From: Coprothermobacterota bacterium
GTDB lineage: Bacteria > Caldisericota > JANLFM01
Assembly: GCA_026389415.1 (NCBI GenBank)
Contig: JAPLHX010000222.1
Coordinates: 1-14,010, forward strand
Direction: 5' to 3'
DNA: 14,010 nucleotides
Part shown: positions 7,162 through 13,969 of the stretch, piece by piece
How the letters are laid out: every line of letters begins with the position of its first letter
How positions within the stretch are numbered: position 1 is the first letter of the stretch
Position numbers and translations under genes: made by a program
Notes under the pieces: model-generated
Told to the model about the DNA's origin: nothing
The model's input: the letters and a program-made list of their open reading frames with translations, nothing else
Databases searched by the model: none

Positions 7162-8705
7162 AGCTGGTAACGGCAGGAGAGATGGCCACGATCGATCGGG
7201 AAGCTAGTACGAAATACGGGATCCCCTCCATGCTTTTAATGGAGAATGCCGGTCGGGCGATCGCGAATTTGGTCCGGCTCGATTACCCCGAAGCAGAGAG
7301 AATCGCTGTTCTGGGCGGAAAAGGGAACAACGCCGGTGATGGGTTCGTCGCGGCCCGTCATTTGGCGTCGGATCATTCCGTAACCGTCTTCCTGTCCGCC
7401 CCACCGGAATCGCTTCAGGGGGATGCAGCCACCAATTATGCCTTATTGAAAGCCTATCCGCTGGAAATCCGCCGCGTACAAACCGAGAACCTGGAGCAGG
7501 AACTTGTTCGGATAGTCGATGCCGATCTGCTGATTGATGCCATCTTTGGCACGGGGTTGCAGGGAACTCTATCTGCCTATCATTGCCAATGGATCCAGGG
7601 CATCAATCAGTCGGGCGTCCCGATCTTGGCGATAGATATTCCATCGGGACTGGACGCGAATACCGGTCAGGCGTTGGGGGAAGCGGTACGCGCTCAATCT
7701 ACGCTAACCATGGGTTTGCCGAAACGGGGGCTTTACGCTCCGGCTGCCGCCGAGTGGGTGGGGCAGATCCTGGTTGCCGACCTGTCCTATCCCCCTACCC
7801 TATTGCAGGACGATCGTTGGAAAGGGACCCTGCTGGAGCCGTCTCTGTTCCATGGTTTGTTGCCGCGACGAACGCGGGATTCCCATAAGGGCACCTATGG
7901 GACCGTGCTCGTCATTGCCGGTTCGTTGCGCTACCGTGGCGCAGCCAATCTGGCCGGCTTGGGTGCGCTGCGAGCAGGAGCGGGTTTGGTGCAGCTCGCG
8001 CTGCCGCGGAGCCTTTGTCTATCGAACCAGCGAAAGGCTGATGAGATTATCCAGTTGCCCTTGATGGAGACCGAGTCGTTTGGGATTGCCCTTGCTGCTT
8101 TAGAAGAAACTTTGGAGGCGGCGAATCAGGCTTCGGCAGTTGTTCTGGGTCCTGGATTGGGCGCATCGAAAGAAACCCATGAGTTCGCCCGTCAATTCAC
8201 CTTGAAAAACAAAACGCCTTTGATCCTGGATGCGGATGGCCTGAATGCATTCACTGCCGACCCGTCACTTTTGCTGCAAACAGCGGCTCCTTTGGTGATT
8301 ACGCCGCATCCGGGAGAGTTGGCCCGGCTCCTTGGCTGCAGCGTGGCCGCCCTCCAGATCGATCGCATCGGCAGTGCGCAGGATGCCAGTGCCCGGTTTG
8401 ATTGCCTGACGATTCTTAAAGGTTATCGGACGGTGATCGCAGATCCGGGGGGACGATTCTACCTCAATCCGACGGGCAACCCGGGAATGGCTTCTGGTGG
8501 CATGGGCGACGTATTGGCCGGGATCGTGGGCGGATTGGCTGCCCAAAAGCTGCCTTTATTGGAGGCCTCCCTTCTGGCATCCTTTGCGCATGGCCTCGTT
8601 GGCGATTTGGTGGCATCAGAGTTGGGAGAGCGGGGCCTACTGGCCTCCGATCTTCTTCCGTTCTTGCCCAAAACCCTGGCGCAGTTGACACAGCCCTCCT
8701 CCTAA
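7158..8705 (+). CDS. nnrD/nnrE fusion: bifunctional NAD(P)H-hydrate epimerase / ADP-dependent NAD(P)H-hydrate dehydratase
   Basis: A 515-residue metabolite-repair enzyme that epimerises and dehydrates damaged NADHX/NADPHX back to NAD(P)H. The N-terminal YjeF_N domain (about 1-215) has MLLMENAGRA (25-34), the GGKGNNAGDGFVAARHL loop (53-69), DAIFGTGLQG (127-136) and AIDIPSGLDANTG (158-170). The C-terminal ribokinase-like dehydratase domain (about 225-510) has HKGTYGTVLVIAGS (243-256), GPGLG (331-335), LDADGLNAF (357-365), ITPHPGELARLLG (381-393) and NPTGNPGMASGGMGDVLAG (437-455), the ADP-binding and catalytic part. The start at 7158 is chosen over an upstream in-frame ATG at 7017. It has GGAAAGGA just before it, overlaps the acpS stop as ATGA, and residue 1 begins the family's usual KLVTAGEM. 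The upstream extension would be acpS read out of frame. Confidence 0.96.
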   Translation: MKLVTAGEMATIDREASTKYGIPSMLLMENAGRAIANLVRLDYPEAERIAVLGGKGNNAGDGFVAARHLASDHSVTVFLSAPPESLQGDAATNYALLKAYPLEIRRVQTENLEQELVRIVDADLLIDAIFGTGLQGTLSAYHCQWIQGINQSGVPILAIDIPSGLDANTGQALGEAVRAQSTLTMGLPKRGLYAPAAAEWVGQILVADLSYPPTLLQDDRWKGTLLEPSLFHGLLPRRTRDSHKGTYGTVLVIAGSLRYRGAANLAGLGALRAGAGLVQLALPRSLCLSNQRKADEIIQLPLMETESFGIALAALEETLEAANQASAVVLGPGLGASKETHEFARQFTLKNKTPLILDADGLNAFTADPSLLLQTAAPLVITPHPGELARLLGCSVAALQIDRIGSAQDASARFDCLTILKGYRTVIADPGGRFYLNPTGNPGMASGGMGDVLAGIVGGLAAQKLPLLEASLLASFAHGLVGDLVASELGERGLLASDLLPFLPKTLAQLTQPSS

Positions 8706-8815
8706 ACAGCCCAATGCCCGACGACTCTTCTTTCGTATTTGCGCTTATTCGTTTATATACGTGGATATTTTAAACCTTGAAAGAGGTATTGGGACAAGTT
8801 CACAAGATTCTTCCG

Positions 8816-8851
8816 GTTTTTGCCGTAAAACATTGATTTTTGCGGAAAAAC
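8816..8851 (+). promoter_or_regulatory. stem-loop in the leader region of speD
   Basis: GTTTTTGCCG (8816-8825) can pair with CGGAAAAAC (8843-8851), giving nine base pairs with one bulged G and a 17-base loop. It lies 46-81 bases upstream of the GTG start of speD, within the 192-base gap after the NAD(P)HX repair gene. No U-tract follows, so it does not look like a terminator. It could be a leader structure or an operator. No clear -35/-10 pair could be assigned in the gap. Confidence 0.35.
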
Positions 8852-8897
8852 GTAGTAAATTTATCCGACTTTTCAAAGGAGAAAGGAGAGTGAAACC

Positions 8898-9332
8898 GTG
8901 GAAACCCTCGGGAGACATATTTTAGTAGAATGTTCGGGCTGCAATCCTGCAGTATTGAACGATATCGATGCCGTACAGGAGATCTTGACTGAAGCAGCTT
9001 TGGCTGCTAAGGCTGAGTTCCGGGAACGCGCGTTTCATCGCTTCACTCCTTTGGGAGTGTCCGGCGTGATCGTCATTTCGGAATCCCACCTTTCCGTACA
9101 CACCTGGCCGGAATATGGCTATGTGGCATTGGATATCTACACCTGCGGATCCCAGACGATGCCCTGGACCGCCTGTAAGCTGGTGGCGGCGAAGTTTGGG
9201 GCAAGTTTGGTAAAAGCGATGGAAGTGAAGCGAGGCATGTGTGACGAGGAAGGCCATTTCTCCCATCAGGTCGTCCCGATCCAAGAGGAAGAAGGACAAT
9301 CGGTCGGAGCAGAATTGACAATGGCTTTGTGA
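8898..9332 (+). CDS. speD: S-adenosylmethionine decarboxylase proenzyme (class 1B, pyruvoyl)
   Basis: A 144-residue prokaryotic-type SAM decarboxylase. It makes decarboxylated SAM, the aminopropyl donor for polyamines. The self-processing site is in SESHLSVHTWPEYGYVALD (61-79). Cleavage is expected between Glu62 and Ser63, with Ser63 becoming the pyruvoyl group. His68 and Cys83 (in IYTCG) are the expected processing and catalytic residues, at the numbers seen in the Thermotoga enzyme. The early LGRHILVECSGC matches the family start. The start is GTG, supported by a dense AAAGGAGAAAGGAGAG purine run 9-24 bases upstream, pointing to high expression. The C-terminal tail after about residue 125 is acidic and somewhat longer than in short homologues. 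It stands alone between two gaps (192 and 256 bases), so it is probably its own transcription unit. No spermidine synthase gene is in the window. Confidence 0.96.
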   Translation: METLGRHILVECSGCNPAVLNDIDAVQEILTEAALAAKAEFRERAFHRFTPLGVSGVIVISESHLSVHTWPEYGYVALDIYTCGSQTMPWTACKLVAAKFGASLVKAMEVKRGMCDEEGHFSHQVVPIQEEEGQSVGAELTMAL

Positions 9333-9440
9333 TTCCAGCAGCCCCGTTGCAGCCTACAAGCTAGACGTTCCTGCTCTCGCCGATCCGCATCTTAGATCGA
9401 TCGATTTTTCGCCGAACTCCCATCTCACAAATCAAGCAAA

Positions 9441-9495
9441 CCAACAGCAACAGGTTGGCCGCACGGGCTCTACAAAGAAGCAAGCCCGTGCGGCC
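9441..9495 (+). promoter_or_regulatory. strong GC-rich hairpin with an overlapping upstream hairpin between speD and the MTA salvage operon
   Basis: GGCCGCACGGGCT (9457-9469) pairs perfectly with AGCCCGTGCGGCC (9483-9495), a 13-base-pair stem with a 13-base loop. A second inverted repeat CCAAC (9441-9445) / GTTGG (9454-9458) shares its last two bases with the big stem. No T-run follows on either strand, so it is not a standard intrinsic terminator. It sits 94 bases before the TTG start of the deaminase and may protect the speD mRNA end, act in the operon leader or bind a protein. Earlier in the same gap, CGATC (9381-9385) / GATCG (9395-9399) followed by five T (9404-9408) could be a very weak terminator. 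Confidence 0.45.
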
Positions 9496-9588
9496 GGATC
9501 GCTGCGGCATTATGCGAACCTTGGTCAATTGCCTTATGCTTAGCTCAACCAATCCCGCCCGATTTAGGATAGAAAGAGGTACCAAAGG

Positions 9589-10884
9589 TTGAGAAGGACT
9601 CTATTGAGGAACATCACCATCCTGCCCATGACGAAGGTGGAGGATGCGCTCTACCATGGCGATCTCCTGGTGGAGAATGGGCGGATCCTGGCCATTGGTG
9701 AAACGGGTACGCTGGAGAGCGGGAATGCCGAGGTTTTTCCCGGCGCAGGAAAAGTCGCCCTGCCAGGCTTCGTCAACACCCACACTCATCTAGCGATGGT
9801 TCTCCTGCGGAGTTATGCGGATGACATGGATTTGCAGCATTGGCTCAATGATAAAATTTGGCCGCGGGAAGCCAAACTCAAGCCAAGCGACGTCTATCTT
9901 GCCAGCCTGTTGGGAACGTTGGAGCTGATCTCCTCCGGCACGACTACTTTTGCAGACATGTATTTCTATATGGACCAAGTAGCACAAGCGGTGGCCGAAA
10001 GTGGACTCCGAGCCTGTCTGTGCAAGGGATTGATCCCCTCGGGAGCCGACACCTATGATGCGTGTTTGGCAGAAGGGTTGAACTTTGCCTTAAGCTATCA
10101 AGGCGCTGCCGAAGGTCGAATCCGGACTATGCTGGGTCCTCATGCCCCCTATACCTGTCCGCCGGATTTCCTTCGCTTGATCAAAACAACAGCCCAGCGC
10201 GAGAACCTGGGTCTCCATATCCATCTCAGCGAGACGCAGAAGGAAGTGGAGGATTGTCTGCATGATTATGGCCAAACTCCACCACAACTGCTTCAGTCTC
10301 TCGGTTTGTTCGATCTACCCCTGCTGGCAGCTCATTGTGTCTGGGCACGACCGGAAGATTACCCCATTCTGGCCCGAGCGCGGGGAGTTGCACATTGTCC
10401 GACCTCCAATCTGAAGATCGCTGCAGGCATCGCGCCAGTGTCAGACATGCTTGCGGCCGGCGTCAATGTTGCCCTGGGCACAGACGGTGCTTGTTCCAAC
10501 AACCGGCTCGAAATGTTGCAAGAGATCAAGCTGGCAGCCATCTTGGCCAAGACTGCCAGTAAAAATCCCCGGGCGTTACCGGCTTTCCAAGCCCTGCAGA
10601 TGGCCACGCTGGGAGGCGCTCGAGCCTTGGGTCTGGAAGCGGAGATCGGTTCACTGGAAGTCGGCAAACGAGCCGATATTTCCATTTTCGACTTCTCTGC
10701 CTTTCACCTTACGCCTTGTTTTGACAGCTACTCGCACATGGCCTACGCTGCTCTTCCCTCTGATGCCCATTCCGTGATGGTGGATGGGCGGTGGCTTTAC
10801 CGGGAGCGGAAATTTGTGCGGCTCGATGCGGAAGCGATTCGCATGGAGGCCAATCGAGCCGCCTGGGATCTGGTGAAACGATGA
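9589..10884 (+). CDS. mtaD: 5'-methylthioadenosine / S-adenosylhomocysteine deaminase
   Basis: A 431-residue amidohydrolase of the TrzA/AtzA group. It deaminates MTA to 5'-methylthioinosine and SAH to S-inosylhomocysteine in the cytoplasm. Metal ligands are visible: H65 and H67 in GFVNTHTHLAM, H212 in HIHLSET with E215 as the likely proton shuttle, H249 in LLAAHCVW, and D299 in ALGTDGACSNNRLEM. CPTSNLKIAAG (270-280) and the C-terminal GSLEVGKRADI (354-364) are also family features. The start is TTG, chosen because GAAAGAGGT lies eight bases upstream and the frame begins with the expected beta-strand. There is no ATG before residue 14. Its TGA overlaps the ATG of the phosphorylase (ATGA), so the two are coupled. 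With the phosphorylase and mtnA it forms a three-gene MTA recovery operon. Other deaminases of the group (guanine, chlorohydrolases) are less likely in this setting. Confidence 0.94.
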   Translation: MRRTLLRNITILPMTKVEDALYHGDLLVENGRILAIGETGTLESGNAEVFPGAGKVALPGFVNTHTHLAMVLLRSYADDMDLQHWLNDKIWPREAKLKPSDVYLASLLGTLELISSGTTTFADMYFYMDQVAQAVAESGLRACLCKGLIPSGADTYDACLAEGLNFALSYQGAAEGRIRTMLGPHAPYTCPPDFLRLIKTTAQRENLGLHIHLSETQKEVEDCLHDYGQTPPQLLQSLGLFDLPLLAAHCVWARPEDYPILARARGVAHCPTSNLKIAAGIAPVSDMLAAGVNVALGTDGACSNNRLEMLQEIKLAAILAKTASKNPRALPAFQALQMATLGGARALGLEAEIGSLEVGKRADISIFDFSAFHLTPCFDSYSHMAYAALPSDAHSVMVDGRWLYRERKFVRLDAEAIRMEANRAAWDLVKR

Positions 10885-11666
10885 AACTGGCGTTGATTGG
10901 CGGTACAGGGTTCTATGCAGCGGATTTTCTGGGTTCGGTTCAAATCGTGGAGGTAGAGACTCGTTATGGATCCGTCCAACTTTCCAGCGGCCGGCGGGGA
11001 GAGGTTACGGTATATTTTCTCTCCCGCCACGGGAAAGGGCATCGCTTGCCGCCGCACCAAGTGAACTACCGAGCCAATATCGCAGCCTTGAAACGGCTTG
11101 AGGTGCAAGGGATCTTTGCCACCAATGCCGTGGGGTCCTTGAAGGCGGAATTCAAGCCGGGCAGCCTGGTCTTGATCGATCAGTTCCTCGATTTCACCAA
11201 GAATCGGCCCAGCACGTTTTTCCAGGGTGAGGATCTGCCGGTGGTACATACGGATATGAGCCATCCCTATTGTCCCTATCTTCGACAATCGATCTTCACT
11301 CAAGGTCAGGCAATGGGCATGCCTGTGCATGATCATGGAACGTATGTTTGCACGGAAGGCCCGCGATTTGAGAGCGCAGCCGAGATCACCATGTTCCAGA
11401 CCCTGGGCGGGGGGGTTGTCGGAATGACGGGGCTGCCGGAAGTGGCCCTAGCCCGGGAAGCGGGTATTTGTTATGCGGGTGTTTCTTTGGTTACCAACTT
11501 TGGAGCCGGCATTTCCCCGGAACCACTGACCCACGAAGAGGTGGTGGAAATGATGCAAAAAAACGGTGAACGCTGCCTCACGTTGCTGCTCGCGACGATC
11601 GAACAACTGCCAAATGCTTGGTCCTGTGGTTGCGAGAAGCGACCGGAAGCAGACCAAATCGGCTGA
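10881..11666 (+). CDS. MTAP/PNP-family phosphorylase, probably 5'-methylthioinosine phosphorylase
   Basis: A 261-residue purine nucleoside phosphorylase of the MTAP branch. Visible features are IGGTGFY (6-12) with the phosphate-binding loop, SRHGKGH (48-54), NYRANIAAL (62-70), the ATNAVGSL strand (80-87), PRFESAAEI (161-169), and GMTGLPEVALAREAGICYAGVSLVTNFGAG (181-210). Where adenine-specific MTAPs carry an Asp that contacts the 6-amino group (ATDYDCW type), this protein has Asn206 in VTNFGAG, as in 6-oxopurine enzymes. The upstream gene converts MTA to methylthioinosine, so methylthioinosine plus phosphate to hypoxanthine and methylthioribose-1-phosphate is the best prediction. The start at 10881 was chosen because it overlaps the deaminase stop as ATGA and begins at the family's N-terminal strand. 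The stop is followed one base later by the mtnA start. Plain MTAP or inosine phosphorylase remain possible. Confidence 0.93.
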   Translation: MKLALIGGTGFYAADFLGSVQIVEVETRYGSVQLSSGRRGEVTVYFLSRHGKGHRLPPHQVNYRANIAALKRLEVQGIFATNAVGSLKAEFKPGSLVLIDQFLDFTKNRPSTFFQGEDLPVVHTDMSHPYCPYLRQSIFTQGQAMGMPVHDHGTYVCTEGPRFESAAEITMFQTLGGGVVGMTGLPEVALAREAGICYAGVSLVTNFGAGISPEPLTHEEVVEMMQKNGERCLTLLLATIEQLPNAWSCGCEKRPEADQIG

Positions 11667-11667
11667 A

Positions 11668-12693
11668 ATGAACGTTGCTGGGCCACCGCTCCCGCCTCAA
11701 CCCTTTCAATTTCGAGGGGAATTCCTCGATTTACTCGACCAAAGGGAATTGCCAACGCGCCAGATTTGGATTTCCTGTCGGAATGCGGCCAAGGTCCATC
11801 ATGCAATCCGGAAAATGGTGGTGCGGGGCGCTCCGGTGATCGGAACGGTAGCCGCCTATGGCTTGTACCTGGAAGCAAAACGATTGGCAGCGGCTTCGAG
11901 GTTGACCTGGAATCGTCTGCTCCAGGTTGCAGATTTCCTGAAGTCTGCCCGTCCCACGGCTGTGAATTTGGCTTGGGCCGTGGATCGTGCTTTATCAGCA
12001 TTGCAAGGCAAAAACAGCGCTACATGGGTGGAGACCCTGGAAGCGGAAGCGGATCGACAAGCGCAGGAGAATGTCCGTTGGACACTGTCTATTGCCCGCT
12101 TTGGCGCTTCCTTGATCCCGATGGCAGCGACCGTGCTGACGATTTGTAATACCGGACCGTTGGCCACCGGAGGGTATGGCACCGCCCTCGGAGCCGTTCT
12201 GTATGCGCACTGGGAACAAAAGAAACCCCAGATGTTCGCCTGCGAAACACGACCGTACCTGCAGGGAGCTCGCTTGACTACCTGGGAACTGCAGCAGCAA
12301 AACGTGCCGGTTACGCTAATTACGGACAACGCGGCTGCCTGGACCATGGAACGGAAGCAGATCTCCCTCGTTTTGGTGGGGGCGGACCGGATTGCCTGTA
12401 ACGGGGATACCGCCAATAAAGTCGGGACTCTGGGTTTGGCCATTTTATCCCGCCATTATGGCATTCCCTTCTACGTGGTGGCACCGCTTTCATCGTTTGA
12501 CTTCCACTGTGAAACCGGCGCCACAATCCTGGTAGAAGAACGGGATCCGCAGGAAGTGTTGTACTGCGGGAGAAAACGGATTGCGCCCGACGGGGTTTCC
12601 GTTTTCAATCCATCCTTTGATGTCACACCAGCAGCATTCATCACCGGATACGTCACCGAACAAGGTTTGATGGTTCCGCCATTCCGCAGTTGA
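11668..12693 (+). CDS. mtnA: S-methyl-5-thioribose-1-phosphate isomerase
   Basis: A 341-residue isomerase that turns methylthioribose-1-phosphate into methylthioribulose-1-phosphate in methionine salvage. Key segments are VRGAPVIGTVAAYG (52-65), SARPTAVNLAWAVDR (93-107), ICNTGPLATGGYGTALG (159-175) with catalytic Cys160, ACETRPYLQGARLTTWEL (191-208), and VGADRIACNGDTANKVGT (237-254) with catalytic Asp240. These two catalytic positions have the same numbers as in the Bacillus subtilis enzyme. The start at 11668 lies one base after the phosphorylase stop. An upstream in-frame ATG at 11566 is inside the phosphorylase and adds residues with no family match. eIF2B-alpha-type relatives are ruled out by the full set of MtnA motifs. 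The enzymes for the later methionine salvage steps are not in the window. Confidence 0.95.
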   Translation: MNVAGPPLPPQPFQFRGEFLDLLDQRELPTRQIWISCRNAAKVHHAIRKMVVRGAPVIGTVAAYGLYLEAKRLAAASRLTWNRLLQVADFLKSARPTAVNLAWAVDRALSALQGKNSATWVETLEAEADRQAQENVRWTLSIARFGASLIPMAATVLTICNTGPLATGGYGTALGAVLYAHWEQKKPQMFACETRPYLQGARLTTWELQQQNVPVTLITDNAAAWTMERKQISLVLVGADRIACNGDTANKVGTLGLAILSRHYGIPFYVVAPLSSFDFHCETGATILVEERDPQEVLYCGRKRIAPDGVSVFNPSFDVTPAAFITGYVTEQGLMVPPFRS

Positions 12694-12730
12694 CGTAGAA
12701 CGGTCTCCTCTGCTATAAATTCCTTGCAGT

Positions 12731-12807
<77 letters not shown>

Positions 12808-12914
12808 TTTTTGTTTTATCGAACTCATTACCAACCCGCTCGACTCGGGTCACTTGCCCGCTCATCATAGTGCCTCCTGGAGCAGTGCTTTTTGCAGTCG
12901 GTTGCGCGTCGACA

Positions 12915-12971
12915 GACCTGTCAAAGCAGGGAAATAGAGATGAAAAAATGAGTGGCTGTCGCCGATTTATG
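12915..12971 (+). repeat. REP-like repeat, copy 1
   Basis: About 57 bases, from GACCTG through AAAATGAGTGGCTGTC to the end, that closely match copy 2 at 13783-13840 with a few mismatches and small indels. The central block AATGAGTGGCTGTC is identical in both. The repeat supplies the stop codon of the toxin gene (12969-12967 on the minus strand). Confidence 0.75.
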
Positions 12972-13263
12972 TACGCAGGCGATCATCAGCCCGCTGGGGG
13001 TCCTGACGACAGTCGAGGACAGCATAGACGCGGATGGCGTCACCCTCGATCCGGTAGTAGATCGCGTAAGGGAATCGCTTGGACAGAAGGCGGTAGTACT
13101 TTTCGAAGTAGATTGGCTGGATGCCGCCGAATAGAAGGAGGGAGCCAATGTCGGAGAAGAGGGAGTCAAGGAAGTAGTCGCCGAGATCGAGTCGTTGTCT
13201 TTTGTAAAAGGTATATCCGGAAAGCAAGTCGGCTTGGGCGGCGTCGAGGATCTCAATCCTCAT
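12967..13263 (-). CDS. RelE/ParE-family toxin of a type II toxin-antitoxin system
   Basis: A 98-residue basic protein with the ParE layout. An N-terminal strand (IEILDAAQADL) is followed by a helix-rich part (LLSGYTFYKRQRLDLGDYF), a middle region (FEKYYRLLSKRFPYAIYYRIEGD) and the closing strand (AIRVYAVLDCRQDPQ). ParE toxins usually block gyrase and RelE relatives cut mRNA. The sequence does not decide which, but the family's typical RF-PYAIYY-E pattern with VLDCRQDP points to ParE. The ATG at 13263-13261 overlaps the antitoxin stop (ATGA), and an upstream extension in frame has no family match. The reading frame ends exactly where REP-like copy 1 begins. Confidence 0.88.
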   Translation of the reverse strand: MRIEILDAAQADLLSGYTFYKRQRLDLGDYFLDSLFSDIGSLLLFGGIQPIYFEKYYRLLSKRFPYAIYYRIEGDAIRVYAVLDCRQDPQRADDRLRT

Positions 13264-13478
13264 TTGGCAGAATCGCGGATGTGCTGCTTTGCTTCTTCCC
13301 AGTTTGTGAATTGTTCCTGATCGTTCAGCAGGCGCGCTTCGCGCGCCTGCAAGACGTCGCGGTGCCATAGGGGAGAAGGAACGGTCGTTTCGACGCGGCA
13401 GAGATCCACCCAGATACGCTCCAGTGCACGCAACTTTTCCTCAATAGTCATCTGCTCCAGCGGCAGTACAGCTTCCAT
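13260..13478 (-). CDS. antitoxin, addiction-module component (CHP02574 / ParD-like small protein)
   Basis: A 72-residue, charged protein with the small-antitoxin pattern: LPLEQMTIEEKLRALERIWVDL at the start, PLWHRDVLQAREARL in the middle and EEAKQHIRDSAK at the end. It would neutralise the adjacent ParE-type toxin, probably by binding it, and may bind its own promoter. The ATG at 13478-13476 is chosen because GAGGAGG lies seven bases upstream. The longer start at 13493 (TTG) falls inside this ribosome binding site. It lies directly upstream of the toxin, and its TGA overlaps the toxin ATG, the usual antitoxin-first arrangement that couples translation. Confidence 0.86.
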   Translation of the reverse strand: MEAVLPLEQMTIEEKLRALERIWVDLCRVETTVPSPLWHRDVLQAREARLLNDQEQFTNWEEAKQHIRDSAK

Positions 13479-13562
13479 ATCCAACCTCCTCAAAGACTAT
13501 GGATATTGTATCAAGGACGCAGGGCATGAACAAACCAGAGTCGTCACGACGAATACTGACGA

Positions 13563-13584
13563 GAATTGGGGACATCCACTGATT
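13563..13584 (-). repeat. REP-like repeat, copy 3, inverted
   Basis: Read on the minus strand, this 22-base stretch contains CAGTGGATGTCCCCAATT. It differs from copy 2 (13814-13835) at about 3 of 22 positions and from copy 1 (12947-12968) at about 5. It is inverted relative to both. With copy 1 it brackets the toxin-antitoxin pair, and with copy 2 it brackets the transposase remnant. Confidence 0.65.
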
Positions 13585-13694
13585 ATTCTTGACAAGCGGG
13601 GAAAGGAACCGTATGAATCCCCTTCTTTTGGCACCCCTCCTCCGGCGCCGCCTATCGTGCCAACTTTTTAAAAAACTCCGTTCGTCGCGACTCT

Positions 13695-13793
13695 TTCGTC
13701 AATCGACCTTTGGCGAATGAGAGATTCGTCAACGATCTGGAGAAGCGGTTTCAAATGAGACGGGCAAGGGGGAAAGCCGGCGGACCTGTTTAA
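13695..13793 (+). pseudogene. C-terminal remnant of a REP-associated tyrosine transposase (RAYT, Y1_Tnp)
   Basis: One frame reads FVNRPLANERFVNDLEKR and then a basic tail MRRARGKAGGPV before a TAA at 13791-13793. RAYT transposases typically end in a RPLG-x-FV-xLE helix followed by an Arg/Lys/Gly-rich tail. The frame is open upstream only to a TGA at 13614-13616, and no catalytic HUH or Tyr part is visible, so most of the gene is lost. The stop codon lies inside REP-like copy 2, as expected for RAYT genes flanked by their REPs. The match is from memory of the family pattern. Confidence 0.5.
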
Positions 13794-13840
13794 CGCAGGG
13801 AAAAGCGACAAAAAATGAGTGGCTGTCCCCAATTTGTGTG
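13783..13840 (+). repeat. REP-like repeat, copy 2
   Basis: About 58 bases matching copy 1 at 12915-12971. The shared core is AATGAGTGGCTGTCCCCAAT here, against GTCGCCGAT in copy 1. The region spans the end of the transposase remnant, including its stop codon, so copy 1 may likewise be the 3' scar of such an element. Confidence 0.75.
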
Positions 13841-13877
13841 TTGCCGTTAACTCGCAACTCGCCACTGTCTCCATTTC

Positions 13878-13969
13878 GTCATCCTGAGCGCAGCGAAGGA
13901 TCTTGCCTGTGGATTTTGACCCATGAAGTACCAAAGGCCAGACCCTTCGCAAAGACGGCTCAGGGTGAC
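13878..13969. repeat. interspersed inverted repeat (GTCATCCTGAGC type)
   Basis: GTCATCCTGAGC (13878-13889) and GCTCAGGGTGAC (13958-13969) are inverted with one mismatch, and inside them GCGAAGGATCT and AGACCCTTCGC are also inverted with one mismatch. This hairpin-type repeat is widespread in many bacterial genomes. The long minus-strand frame across it is a translation of the repeat, not a gene. Confidence 0.7.

Noticed and set aside
9457..9495. Intrinsic terminator after speD
   Set aside because: The hairpin is strong, but no T-run follows on either strand, so it is listed only as a structured element.
12870..13370. 166-residue plus-strand frame opposite the toxin-antitoxin genes
   Set aside because: It has a low-complexity Arg/Gly/Ser composition, no ribosome binding site and no family match. 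The minus-strand pair has coupled starts and recognisable families.
12915..13840. CRISPR array
   Set aside because: There are only three diverged copies, in mixed orientation and at unequal spacing (about 600 and 250 bases).
13668..13952. 94-residue minus-strand frame containing ILRCAQDDEM
   Set aside because: It is the translation of the interspersed hairpin repeat and the REP-like repeat. No domain or start signal is visible.
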